A stretch of 64,000 bases of DNA from Tritonibacter mobilis. GTDB lineage: Bacteria; Pseudomonadota; Alphaproteobacteria; Rhodobacterales; Rhodobacteraceae. Positions 34,932 to 43,741 of this stretch are shown here, piece by piece (position 1 is the stretch's first letter; each line of letters starts with the position of its first letter). Under the pieces are notes generated by a model, which saw nothing but the letters and a program-made list of their open reading frames with translations, did no database searches and was not told the DNA's origin. The stretch is from the NCBI RefSeq assembly GCF_001681715.1, contig NZ_LNWY01000006.1, positions 248,001-312,000 on the forward strand, given 5' to 3'. The translations under genes were made by a program, and so were the position numbers.

Positions 34932-36809
34932 TTACGCGGAGCGTTTGACGTGCTCTTCGGCCAGAGACAACAGCGCCGTTTCCAGATCCTTTTCCAATTC
35001 CTTTGCGCGTTTGATATAGGCCGGGTTTTCGCTTGCAGGCGTGCCCGGTATCCAATGCGCCGCCAACTCGCGCACCGTGTGGCGGTCGTGCGCATAAAAT
35101 GTCTGCTCGGCTTGGGCCGCCTCATACTCGCTGAGGCCAATGTTCTCTAACACGTAACGGCCAGCCCGCAGGGAGCTGTCGAACATCTCACGCACGATGT
35201 CATTGGCACCAGCCTTATAAAGCGCGAACACATGATTCCGATCGTAGGCGCGCGCGACAATGTGGATGTTTGGGTAGTTGCGGCGTGCATACGCCACCAG
35301 TTTCGTTGCGTTTTCCTGATCGTCCAAAGCAACAACCAGCACCTTTGCTTTGCTGATCCCCGCAGCTTTTAGCAGTTCAGGGCGCGTGGGGTCGCCGAGG
35401 AAACTCTTGACCCCAAACCGGCGCATCAACTGGACGGCTTTCATATCACTGTCGAGAAGAACGGTCTTGAACCCGCTTGCGTTCACAAGGCGATGCACGA
35501 TCTGCCCAAAGCGCCCGATCCCCGCGATGATGACAGTGCCTTCCTCATCAATTTCGTCGGGTGTGTGTTCGACCTGCGCCTCTTTCATCCGCTTGGACAG
35601 AACTTCATATAGGATGAACAGCAGCGGCGTGATCAGCATTGTGAGAGCGATCACCAAGAGCAGTTTTTCCGAAAGATCGGGAGTCACAACATTGAGTTGC
35701 AACGAGAAAGCCAGCAACACAAAGCCAAATTCCCCGGCCTGTGCAAGGCCAAGGGTAAAGAGCCAATGGTTGCGCCGCTTCAGGCCAAAGGCTTTGCCCA
35801 CAAAGTAGAGCACCGTCCCTTTTGCGAGTATAACCAAAAGGGCGAGACCAATTACATCGCCCGGCTCTGCGAGGAACAGCTTGTAGTTGATGCCGGCACC
35901 CACGGTGATGAAAAAGAGCCCCAAGAGCAGCCCTTTAAAGGGTTCAAGGTCGCTTTCCAGTTCATGGCGGAACTCGCTGTTGGCCAAAACCACGCCCGCG
36001 AGAAAAGCGCCGAGAGCGGGGGACAGGCCAACCAACGTCATCAAGAACGAAATCCCAACAACGATCAGCAACGCCAGTGCAGTGTACATTTCGCGCAGGT
36101 TTGACGCGTGGATGAAGCGAAAGACGGGGCGTGTCAGATATACGCCTGCGAGGATCACAAAGGCGACCGCACCGATTGTCATCAGCGTTACGGCCCAGCC
36201 GGGCAGCCCTTCGACAAGAGACAAGGAATGATGCGCTGCGTCTTGCGCGTCATCCGTTCTCACGATTGAGCCATCTTCCGACAAAGACATCGCATGCGGT
36301 GCAGCCAATAGAGGCAGGAGGGCAAGGATCGGAATCACAGCGATATCTTGTGTGAGCAGAACAGAGAATGTCGCTCTGCCGCCCCCGGTACGGGTCAGCC
36401 CTTTCTCAGAAAGAGTTTGCAAGACGATCGCAGTGGAGGACAGTGACAATGCAAGCCCTACCGCCAGGCCCACCTGCCAGCTATGGCCGAAGAATATTGC
36501 CGCTGCCGCGAGTAAGGCGGTCGAAGCGGTAATTTGAAGGCCACCCAAGCCTATCAAATGGTGTCGCATTGCCCAAAGCGCGCGTGGTTCAAGCTCCAGA
36601 CCGATGAGAAATAGCATCATCACCACGCCGAATTCGGCAAAATGCTGCAATTCCTCGGCTTCGGATCCTACGAGCCCCAAGATCGGTCCAATGATTATAC
36701 CAGCAGCAAGGTAGCCGAGGACGGATCCCAGCCCGAGACGGGCAGCGATGGGGACGGCGATGACCGCTGCGGCGAGATAAATCGATGCCTGTGAGAGAAA
36801 ACTATCCAT
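34932..36809 (-). CDS. CPA2-family cation:proton antiporter with TrkA-N domain (KefB/C-like)
   Basis: The 625-residue membrane protein has about twelve transmembrane helices in the first 390 residues, including LGYLAAGIIIGPILGL and a helix with LSLSSTAIVLQTL. A cytosolic RCK_N/TrkA-N nucleotide-binding domain begins near 420 with the Rossmann turn IIAGIGRFGQIVHRL, and a short charged tail ends it. Family members exchange K+ or Na+ for protons, often gated by glutathione adducts or NAD(H). A KefF/G-type ancillary gene is not adjacent. It may serve detoxification or pH control, consistent with a marine organism. Confidence 0.89.
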   Translation of the reverse strand: MDSFLSQASIYLAAAVIAVPIAARLGLGSVLGYLAAGIIIGPILGLVGSEAEELQHFAEFGVVMMLFLIGLELEPRALWAMRHHLIGLGGLQITASTALLAAAAIFFGHSWQVGLAVGLALSLSSTAIVLQTLSEKGLTRTGGGRATFSVLLTQDIAVIPILALLPLLAAPHAMSLSEDGSIVRTDDAQDAAHHSLSLVEGLPGWAVTLMTIGAVAFVILAGVYLTRPVFRFIHASNLREMYTALALLIVVGISFLMTLVGLSPALGAFLAGVVLANSEFRHELESDLEPFKGLLLGLFFITVGAGINYKLFLAEPGDVIGLALLVILAKGTVLYFVGKAFGLKRRNHWLFTLGLAQAGEFGFVLLAFSLQLNVVTPDLSEKLLLVIALTMLITPLLFILYEVLSKRMKEAQVEHTPDEIDEEGTVIIAGIGRFGQIVHRLVNASGFKTVLLDSDMKAVQLMRRFGVKSFLGDPTRPELLKAAGISKAKVLVVALDDQENATKLVAYARRNYPNIHIVARAYDRNHVFALYKAGANDIVREMFDSSLRAGRYVLENIGLSEYEAAQAEQTFYAHDRHTVRELAAHWIPGTPASENPAYIKRAKELEKDLETALLSLAEEHVKRSA

Positions 36810-36938
36810 GGGAGAATATTGCCAGCTTTTGAAGGGTTGGCAACGAGATAGGTCGTCTTGAGGCTCTGTGCTCGGATGATGAGTTAATTTTCGCCAGCGT
36901 GACAGAACTGCCTCAGTATGCGCGGGCTGTCTGCCTGT

Positions 36939-36973
36939 TCAGGTTGGCGTGTCGTCATAACACGCCAACCTGA
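36939..36973. terminator. Hairpin after the PAS gene
   Basis: TCAGGTTGGCGTG and its complement CACGCCAACCTGA form a perfect 13-bp stem with a 9-base loop, 10 bp after the PAS-protein stop on the minus strand. No clear T-run follows. Confidence 0.65.
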
Positions 36974-36982
36974 CTGAGGTAA

Positions 36983-38263
36983 TTATTCGCCTTCGAGAGA
37001 GCGGATTTCTTCACCGAGCTTTGCGATATGCTCGAGCCGTTCGGAAATGCGTTCCTGAAATGCACCAAGTTGATCAATGATGTCAGACAGGGTCTCTCCG
37101 GAGGAGGGCAGGCGGGCGCTTTCGATTTTACACAGGACGCGCGTCGAACTGAGACCAAGGAAATGTCGATGCATCACTTGACAGGCGTTAATGATCCGCA
37201 CCGCCTCAATATCAACCTCAGCCATGCCTTTTTGCGCAAAGCTGGCCTGTTGTTTGACCAGTTCCGCGAGCCGACGGCGCTCGTCTTCCATATCCACATC
37301 GCCGAGATCGCGGCGTTCAGTTTGCAATTGTGAGTCGCATTCCATGAGGATGCGGGTCATGCCTGCGATAAAGAGGCTGGAGTTCACCGAGTGCTTAACC
37401 GTGGCGAAGTTGGTGTTCTCCCCCATCACATTGCGCTCGAACCAATCCGACATTTCCCGCGACATGGCGCCGTAGTTTTGCGAAAGAACAGTGACGGGGC
37501 CGCCCGACGGTTCAATACGCGATGCAATGACACGCAGGTTGTGCGGAATCGTGTGCATGGCTTCAAAATCTTTGACGAGGCCATGGGTTTCATCCAGGAG
37601 TTTTTCCGCATTGCGCAGCATGTCTCGCAGTTCGGAAATCTGAGGATCTACCTTGCGACCGAGACCTTCGTCCCGTGCAATAAGTTCTTCGGCCAAGGCA
37701 TGGGAGGCAAAATGCTGATAGTCGTCAAAGCCTTTCTCGTGAACCCAGTCGATCATGATCTGACTGCTTTCTTCCGGTGAAAGTCCGCCCTCTTTTTCAG
37801 CCTTTACAATTTTGGCATACAGCGCCTGAATTTCCGTGAAGAGCTTGCTGCTTGGTTTGATGCGAGCGGAAAGATAACCACCCTCACAGGGTACAACCGT
37901 CGCAAAAACCCAGTAATATAGCCCATCTTTGGATTTGTTTTTGACGTAGGCACCGATCGTCCGGCCGGATTTCAGCGTCTCCCAAAACAGGTGGAAGAGC
38001 CCTTTTGGCGTATCACCGTGGCGTACAAGTTTGTGCGGTGCGCCAAGGATCTCGTCCCATTCATAGTGGGCCACCCTCTGAAACACATAGTTACATGCCA
38101 AAATAATCCCACGCTCATCGGTGCGGGAGAAGAAAACCTCGTTCAACTCGAAAGGGGCGGCTCCGCTGCTGGGGCGGGCTTCAATGCGGCGGTCGACAAA
38201 AGACACGAGGGCGATTCCATCTGATGATTTGTTTGCACTCAAGATAGTGTTGCAGTGGTTCAC
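36983..38263 (-). CDS. PAS-domain protein, Aer-like sensor without chemoreceptor domain
   Basis: The 426-residue soluble protein opens with a PAS domain at about 45-160. The segments ERGIILACNYVFQRVAHYEWDEILGAPHKLVRHGDTPKG and AYVKNKSKDGLYYWVFA follow the PAS fold of the aerotaxis receptor Aer, which binds FAD. The remaining 260 residues are helical with heptad-like stretches but show no MCP hairpin tip, histidine kinase, GGDEF or EAL motif. It could relay redox state through coiled-coil partners. There are no membrane segments. It is next to an Lrp gene on the same strand but separated from it by only 6 bp. Confidence 0.72.
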   Translation of the reverse strand: MNHCNTILSANKSSDGIALVSFVDRRIEARPSSGAAPFELNEVFFSRTDERGIILACNYVFQRVAHYEWDEILGAPHKLVRHGDTPKGLFHLFWETLKSGRTIGAYVKNKSKDGLYYWVFATVVPCEGGYLSARIKPSSKLFTEIQALYAKIVKAEKEGGLSPEESSQIMIDWVHEKGFDDYQHFASHALAEELIARDEGLGRKVDPQISELRDMLRNAEKLLDETHGLVKDFEAMHTIPHNLRVIASRIEPSGGPVTVLSQNYGAMSREMSDWFERNVMGENTNFATVKHSVNSSLFIAGMTRILMECDSQLQTERRDLGDVDMEDERRRLAELVKQQASFAQKGMAEVDIEAVRIINACQVMHRHFLGLSSTRVLCKIESARLPSSGETLSDIIDQLGAFQERISERLEHIAKLGEEIRSLEGE

Positions 38264-38269
38264 ACATCC

Positions 38270-38725
38270 TTAAACTGGAAGAGGACTATCGCCTTTTAAC
38301 TGTGCCATTACGATTTGACTGTGGACGCGTCCAACCGCTGGATGGGGTAAAATGATTTCGTGCAATAGCGTATTTAACTCCTGCAAATCATGGCAGTAGA
38401 CCCGTAAAAGATAATCCGCTTCGCCTGTCATGGTCCAAGCGGAGGTAATTTCTGCACGGTTTGCCACCAGCCGCGCAAAGCTCGCGGCATTATCGGGGCC
38501 ATGACTGTGCAGATGAACCTGCACAAAGCACTGTACCGCGAGGCCCAGTTTGCCGGGGTCAAGGCGGGCGACGTAGCTTTGAATATAGCCTTCTGTCTCT
38601 AGCCGTTGTCGCCGCCGACCTGCCTGACTGGGCGAGAGATTCAATGCCTCGCCTAACTCCTGAGCCGTCGCTTGAGCGTTTTTCTGCAAGAGCGCGAGTA
38701 ATTTAATATCAGTTCCGTCCAGCAT
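38270..38725 (-). CDS. Lrp/AsnC-family transcriptional regulator
   Basis: The 151-residue protein has an N-terminal helix-turn-helix (ATAQELGEALNLSPSQAGRRRQRLETEGYI, about 19-48) and the C-terminal RAM effector domain with AWTMTGEADYLLRVYCHD. I start at MLDGTDIKLL with GGGGGAA upstream, the usual opening of the family, not at the ATG 15 bp earlier. It is divergent from hppD, whose promoter region has a palindrome suited to a dimer. Control of tyrosine breakdown in response to an amino acid or aromatic keto acid is a reasonable inference. Confidence 0.86.
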   Translation of the reverse strand: MLDGTDIKLLALLQKNAQATAQELGEALNLSPSQAGRRRQRLETEGYIQSYVARLDPGKLGLAVQCFVQVHLHSHGPDNAASFARLVANRAEITSAWTMTGEADYLLRVYCHDLQELNTLLHEIILPHPAVGRVHSQIVMAQLKGDSPLPV

Positions 38726-38794
38726 GCGCGATTCCCCCATACGATCAGCAAACTATGCGTGAAATACGCGCGACATGAAAGTTTGCGTGGTGAT

Positions 38795-38804
38795 TTTGCG
38801 CAAA
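38795..38804. promoter_or_regulatory. Palindrome in the lrp-hppD gap
   Basis: TTTGCGCAAA is a perfect 10-bp palindrome, with a further TTTGCG 13 bp before it. It lies between the divergent Lrp-type gene and hppD and is a candidate site for that regulator. Confidence 0.4.
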
Positions 38805-38863
38805 TTATGCGTCCCAGATGCGGTAGACTTGGAGAAACGCAGCAAGCAACTCAGGAGTTACGC

Positions 38864-39964
38864 ATGGGACCTTTCCCTCACGACGCCCCTAAATCGGTCA
38901 TCAGCGATGAAAACCCCGCAGGCACCGATGGTTTTGAATTTGTAGAGTTTGCCAGTCCGAACCCGGAAGAGCTGCGCGAACTGTTTGCAAAAATGGGCTA
39001 CGAACTGGTGGGACGCCACAAGACGAAGCCGGGGATCGAGCTGTGGCAGCAAGGTGATATCACCTACATCCTGAACGCAGAGAAGGGCTCCTTTGCGGAG
39101 AAATTTGTCGAGCTTCATGGCCCTTGCGCACCTTCAATGGGCTGGCGCGTTGTGGATGCAAAAAAGGCTTTTGATCACGCGGTTGCCAAAGGCGCAGAAC
39201 CTTATGAAGGTGACGACAAGACCATGGATGTGCCTGCGATCAAAGGCATCGGTGGCTCGCTTATCTACTTCATCGACCAGTATTACGAGACCTCGCCCTA
39301 TAACGAAGAATTCGAATGGCTAAAGCAATCCAAGCCGCGTGGTGTGGGTTTTTATTACCTCGATCACCTGACCCACAACGTATTTAAGGGGAATATGGAC
39401 AAGTGGTTCCATTTCTATGGTGAGTTGTTCAACTTCAAAGAAATTCGTTTCTTTGACATTCAGGGCAAGTTCACTGGTCTGTTCAGCCGTGCGTTGACCT
39501 CGCCCTGCGGTCGTATTCGCATTCCGATCAACGAGGATCGCGGCGAAACTGGCCAGATCGTGGCCTATCTGAAGAAATACAATGGCGAGGGTATCCAGCA
39601 TATCGCGGTGGGTGCGCGCGATATCTATGATGCAACCGACGATATTTCCGAACGCGGCATTCAATTCATGCCAGCGCCGCCTGAAACCTATTACGACATG
39701 AGCCATGATCGCGTGACAGGTCACGAAGAGCCGCTGGATCGCATGAAGAAACACGGCATCCTTATCGATGGTGAGGGCGTCTTGGACGGTGGTGAGACAC
39801 GCATTCTGTTGCAGATTTTCTCCAAGACCGTGATCGGGCCAATCTTCTTTGAGTTCATTCAGCGCAAAGGTGATGATGGCTTTGGTGAGGGCAACTTTAA
39901 AGCGCTGTTTGAATCGATCGAGCAGGAGCAGATCAACAACGGTGAGATCGCTGCGGCTGAATGA
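38864..39964 (+). CDS. hppD: 4-hydroxyphenylpyruvate dioxygenase
   Basis: This Fe(II) enzyme turns 4-hydroxyphenylpyruvate into homogentisate in tyrosine and phenylalanine breakdown. The 366-residue protein has two vicinal-oxygen-chelate domains. The iron ligands are visible as the histidine at 168 in DHLTHNV, the histidine in IQHIAVGARDI, and the glutamate in GPIFFEFIQRKG near the C-terminus. I use the ATG at 38864 with AGGAG 6 bp upstream; the frame opens 105 bp earlier without a site. The divergent Lrp gene is its likely regulator. No other homogentisate-pathway gene is in the window. Confidence 0.95.
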   Translation: MGPFPHDAPKSVISDENPAGTDGFEFVEFASPNPEELRELFAKMGYELVGRHKTKPGIELWQQGDITYILNAEKGSFAEKFVELHGPCAPSMGWRVVDAKKAFDHAVAKGAEPYEGDDKTMDVPAIKGIGGSLIYFIDQYYETSPYNEEFEWLKQSKPRGVGFYYLDHLTHNVFKGNMDKWFHFYGELFNFKEIRFFDIQGKFTGLFSRALTSPCGRIRIPINEDRGETGQIVAYLKKYNGEGIQHIAVGARDIYDATDDISERGIQFMPAPPETYYDMSHDRVTGHEEPLDRMKKHGILIDGEGVLDGGETRILLQIFSKTVIGPIFFEFIQRKGDDGFGEGNFKALFESIEQEQINNGEIAAAE

Positions 39965-40018
39965 CTATAACATGACATCTGCCGTCGGTCCCCGTAGTGA
40001 CTAACCAACAGATGCAAT

Positions 40019-40049
40019 GAGAAAGCCGGGCGAACTGCCCGGCTTTCTC
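40019..40049. terminator. Two-way terminator between hppD and the GspL-like gene
   Basis: GAGAAAGCCGGGC-GAACT-GCCCGGCTTTCTC is a perfect 13-bp stem. It lies 54 bp after hppD and 43 bp after the end of the convergent gene. T-rich pairs are inside the stem rather than after it. Confidence 0.8.
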
Positions 40050-40092
40050 ATATTCTGACTGCGGTTACTGACCAATACGGTGGTTGCACCCC

Positions 40093-42690
40093 TTACCCGT
40101 TTGGCAGGTTGAGAACCGTGTTTCGGCTCCCTTTTTGGTACTGCAACTGGCCGTCGCCAATGGCGACGATGCGGCCACCGTCGAGGCGGTCACCCACTTT
40201 GACTTTGACGTAACGGCCTGAAGGAAGGCGCACCAGAGCGCGTCGGTCAGAAGGTTTGCCATACACCCCAATGAGGTTCAGCCGTCTGAGGTTCAGGGCT
40301 CTCTGTGTGGTCGCTTGCCGTGCGACGGACGCAGAGGACGGAATTGCTGGCGTGACAGCAGCCGGGGCGGCGGTAACGGCGGCCGTTTGCGTCTGCTCCT
40401 GTCGACGCTGGGCACGGTCAACCAGATTGGCAAAATTTGCAGGGCGCGCACGCGGTTGCGGCGCTGCGGCAACCGCCAGAGCGGTTGCCGGTTGGCTCTC
40501 TTGCTCTTCGGTCTTCAGGCTTTCAGGGCGCAGCTTTGGGCGTTTGGACAGGAGTTCCGCACGCACCACCCCGCCAAGCTGAGCCCGCTCTGTCTGTTCC
40601 ACCAAGTCATTTGGGCGTGTGCGTGGGCGCACCTGCTGAAGACGTGCAATCCGTGCAGCCTCATCTGCGGCTTCTAGTTCACGTGCTGTCGGGCGGTCTG
40701 GGGTTGCTGGTGGGATTTTCACGGGCCGACCTGCGTACACCATGATCCCATCAGGGTTCAACGTGCCATCCGGCGTCGCCTTTACCAAGCCGCGTTCATC
40801 AAGGTCAAACTGTCGACCCGCTTCTGTGGGGCTGGAAACAGCACCAAAGGGAGTGTCTGTGTCGATCGCGGTTTGCGCGGGTAGGGCAATAGCGTCCTGA
40901 GACAGATCGGTGTTGTCGATTGAGGCAACATAAACGTTGTCGAGGCTGATGACCGACGGCACATCTGAAATTTCAGGCACTTTTTGCCAAATGCCGGTTG
41001 CGGCATATTGCGCGGCTTGTTCGAGGTCCGTGCCTGCATCAACGGCAAAACCCGCAGTCTCATCTTCCGGCACCATGCCATCGGCAAGCGCCTCTGGGTC
41101 TATCTCCTCGCTGTCCTCAAAGATTGCGTCATCATCAGTGGTTGCGGTTTGCGCCTGTCCGGCAGCGCCGGTGGAAATGTCACGCGGCGAGGGCAGGGAG
41201 GCAATGATCAGATCTTGGCCATCTATTGGTGCAACCTCGTCCACGACAGGCGTACCAAGGGCTTCTAGGACGGCGGCATCGGTGACGGTCAGTTCTTTTG
41301 ACGAGACTGTTTGTGCCCCATCGGCTGCGGTCGGTGTGGTGCCGTCAGTGCTGATGGTGGTCGTCAGCTCTTTGTTGAGGTCTGTGTTCGACGCAGAGGT
41401 GGCAAGAACGGGCGGCGCCACAGGGTCTTCGGTTTCAACAAGGTCTGCGCGTTTGAGGTCGGACCACAAATCGGGCAATTGCTGAACCACGGCCCAAGCG
41501 CCAATCGCAGAAGCGGCTGCCAGTCCCGCTGCCATAAGGCCAATTCGACCGGATCGAGACCGCAGGGGGCGGGCCTGCGGAGTGGTGAGGTCGCCGCTAG
41601 GCGAAGCTATAGGCTGCGCTTTGGCTGGCGCTTCAGGTTTTGGCGGTGCGGATGTGGTATGTGCGAGAACCGGCGTCGGCAAAGCGAGGTTCGGCGCTGC
41701 AGGTACGGTTGATATTGCGGCAACAAACGTTGCAGCTTTGGGACCGGTTAGCACGGGCGCTTTGGAGTGCGGCGTATCCACCGCTTTTGTCGTTTCCGCC
41801 AAGATCACCTTCGGCGCAGGTTTCTGAGAGACCTCCGCAGGTGTTGTGCTGAGTTCGGGGGCCTGATCGCGGCTGCGGCGCGTTGTAAAGCCAATCGCGG
41901 GGCCAGCCTCATCGGTGTCCACATCAAGGGTGTCGGTGTCCTCTGTGATTGAGGTGTCGTCCGACGATGCGTGAGAAGTGATCAGTTCTGCGGTCTCCGC
42001 GCCGGTGGTCTTTGGGGGCTCTGCGGGGGGCGGGGCCGCAGGCAAGATGATGGGAATGCCGCTGCGCGGAGTGAGTTCGTCATCCGCCGCGTCTTCAGGA
42101 TATAGGTTCGGCTCTTCAGTCTCTGCGGTGTTGGTCGCAGATGTCTCTTCAGGGATCGGTGCAGGAACCTCGACAACTGCAATACCATCCGGTTCGACCT
42201 TCAGCTTGCGCGCAGCTTTGGCAGTTCCGAAGAATGGTTCGCCCAAAAATGGCATGTCACCGGGCGCGGCGACAAAGCTCACGGGGCCAAATCCATGTTC
42301 GGATGCAAAGCTCTCAGCTTCTTGAAGTGTTTCAAGCGCGACAGCTGCGACATGAGTGGTTGCGCCATCTGCGCTGATGTCGAAGGCCAGTTCAGAGACC
42401 GGATAGGGCGTTGCCCCTTCCAGCGCGTCACAAGCTGCGGAAATCCGCGCATCATGAGGCAGATCGCCTGTCTCGATACTAAGATAACGGATCTGAGTAT
42501 CGGGCAGCACCAATTTGGAATGCAGGGGCTTGTCGGACAGTGCAATGGCTTGACTGCGCAATTCCGCGAGCTGCGCGGCCATATCTTCTGCGTCCGGTGA
42601 TACCGAACCCAAACGATACCAGCCGCCCGCGCCACGGGTCAGCACTGTAATGCCATCAAACGAAAGAGAGAGCGCGAACTCCGGTTTCAT
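40093..42690 (-). CDS. Large single-pass protein with GspL/PilM-like N-terminus and GspC/PilP-like C-terminus
   Basis: The 865-residue protein is conserved-looking but of unknown function. The first 150 residues read like the cytoplasmic actin-like domain of GspL or PilM (SFDGITVLTR, KLVLPDTQIRYLSIE, ELAFDISADGATTHVAAVAL). A long acidic, Pro/Thr-rich, low-complexity linker leads to one membrane span near 381-400 (LMAAGLAAASAIGAWAVV). After more linker, the last 60 residues (ALVRLPSGRYVKVKVGDRL, GGRIVAIGDGQLQY) resemble the homology-region beta domain of GspC/PilP. Such parts join inner- and outer-membrane rings in type II secretion and type IV pili. No other such genes are nearby. Confidence 0.65.
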   Translation of the reverse strand: MKPEFALSLSFDGITVLTRGAGGWYRLGSVSPDAEDMAAQLAELRSQAIALSDKPLHSKLVLPDTQIRYLSIETGDLPHDARISAACDALEGATPYPVSELAFDISADGATTHVAAVALETLQEAESFASEHGFGPVSFVAAPGDMPFLGEPFFGTAKAARKLKVEPDGIAVVEVPAPIPEETSATNTAETEEPNLYPEDAADDELTPRSGIPIILPAAPPPAEPPKTTGAETAELITSHASSDDTSITEDTDTLDVDTDEAGPAIGFTTRRSRDQAPELSTTPAEVSQKPAPKVILAETTKAVDTPHSKAPVLTGPKAATFVAAISTVPAAPNLALPTPVLAHTTSAPPKPEAPAKAQPIASPSGDLTTPQARPLRSRSGRIGLMAAGLAAASAIGAWAVVQQLPDLWSDLKRADLVETEDPVAPPVLATSASNTDLNKELTTTISTDGTTPTAADGAQTVSSKELTVTDAAVLEALGTPVVDEVAPIDGQDLIIASLPSPRDISTGAAGQAQTATTDDDAIFEDSEEIDPEALADGMVPEDETAGFAVDAGTDLEQAAQYAATGIWQKVPEISDVPSVISLDNVYVASIDNTDLSQDAIALPAQTAIDTDTPFGAVSSPTEAGRQFDLDERGLVKATPDGTLNPDGIMVYAGRPVKIPPATPDRPTARELEAADEAARIARLQQVRPRTRPNDLVEQTERAQLGGVVRAELLSKRPKLRPESLKTEEQESQPATALAVAAAPQPRARPANFANLVDRAQRRQEQTQTAAVTAAPAAVTPAIPSSASVARQATTQRALNLRRLNLIGVYGKPSDRRALVRLPSGRYVKVKVGDRLDGGRIVAIGDGQLQYQKGSRNTVLNLPNG

Positions 42691-42933
42691 CAGGTCATCA
42701 GGATCTTCTGTCTGCGCGCCTCACCCGTAGGAGCCACGTTGCCCCCGGTGTGATACAACCCAAGAGGGCCGAGATCTCATACCGGGACACCCCGTGCCGG
42801 GACGCCGTTATCGTTGCGCAAACCATAGAGCAGGAACCCGCCGAGTGGAAGTAAAAGCGCAATAGCTCCCCTTGCGCGCGGGGTTTTGCCGCTCCCATTT
42901 AGAGGACAGACCTACACAAGTTGAGGAAACCAG

Positions 42934-43650
42934 ATGTTGAACACAAAAACCGCAGCCCTGATGTTGGCTGGCGCCGTTGCCCTTGCCCCTTTCTCCCTAA
43001 GCGCGGAAGAGCTGCGGCAGATCCATGTCACGGGTGAGGCGACCACAGATGTGGCGCCGGATCAGGCTTACATCACACTTGGTGTGCGGGCTCAGGCCAA
43101 AGAAGCCGGAGCGGCCATGGAACAGGTTTCGGCGCGTATGAACGAGGTAATGACCAGCCTCGGAGAAAGCGGCATTGATGCAAAAGACATGCAAACGCAG
43201 CAGATCTCCATGCACCCGGTCTGGAGCCAAGTGAAACATGACGGTGTGGATGGCCGCGAGGTAACGGGTTTTGAAGCCTCCAACCTGCTGCGCGTGACCT
43301 TGCACGATCTCGACGCGATGGGCGGTGTTCTGGACGATGTGCTGGATGCCGGAGCAAATGAATTCCGTGGGCTGACCTTCTCTTACAGCGAACGGGATGC
43401 GGCAGAAGATTTGCTGCGCACTCAGGCGGTTGAAAACGCCTTCAAGAAAGCCCGTCAACTGGCCGAGGCGTCCGGTATGGCGCTTGGATCCGTGCGTGAA
43501 ATCCGCGATGGCGGGCCTGCGGGCGGTGCACCGATGATGGCGATGGAAATGGCGCGCTCCTCAGATATGCCAATTTCCCCCGGTTCGTTGAGCCTGAGCC
43601 ACAGCGTGTCTGTGACCTTTGACATCAAAGAACCTTCGGGGCCGAATTGA
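42934..43650 (+). CDS. SIMPL-domain (DUF541) periplasmic protein
   Basis: The 238-residue protein has a cleavable signal peptide (AALMLAGAVALAPFSLSAEE) and a SIMPL/DUF541 domain with ITLGVRAQAKEAGAAMEQVSARMNEVM, then VWSQVKHDGVDGREVTGFEASNLLRVTL, and a C-terminal QLAEASGMALGSV. Family members form large periplasmic oligomers and have been linked to oxidative-stress tolerance, but the mechanism is not settled. It stands alone between divergent and convergent neighbours. Confidence 0.88.
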   Translation: MLNTKTAALMLAGAVALAPFSLSAEELRQIHVTGEATTDVAPDQAYITLGVRAQAKEAGAAMEQVSARMNEVMTSLGESGIDAKDMQTQQISMHPVWSQVKHDGVDGREVTGFEASNLLRVTLHDLDAMGGVLDDVLDAGANEFRGLTFSYSERDAAEDLLRTQAVENAFKKARQLAEASGMALGSVREIRDGGPAGGAPMMAMEMARSSDMPISPGSLSLSHSVSVTFDIKEPSGPN

Positions 43651-43678
43651 TTGACGGTACCTGACTGTTATTAAATAG

Positions 43679-43705
43679 AAAAAGGCCGGGTTTTCCCGGC
43701 CTTTT
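43679..43705. terminator. Two-way terminator between the SIMPL gene and metY
   Basis: AAAAAGGCCGGG-TTTT-CCCGGCCTTTT is a perfect stem with A- and T-runs on both sides, 28 bp after the SIMPL stop and 36 bp after the end of metY. Confidence 0.9.
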
Positions 43706-43741
43706 GCAGTCTTGAAAAGGGTGTTTCGCCGACGTGTTACC

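Noticed and set aside
36983..38740. PAS protein and Lrp gene as one two-component-like unit
   Set aside because: They are adjacent on one strand, but the PAS protein has no kinase or phosphotransfer motif and the Lrp protein is divergent from hppD, which explains its position better.
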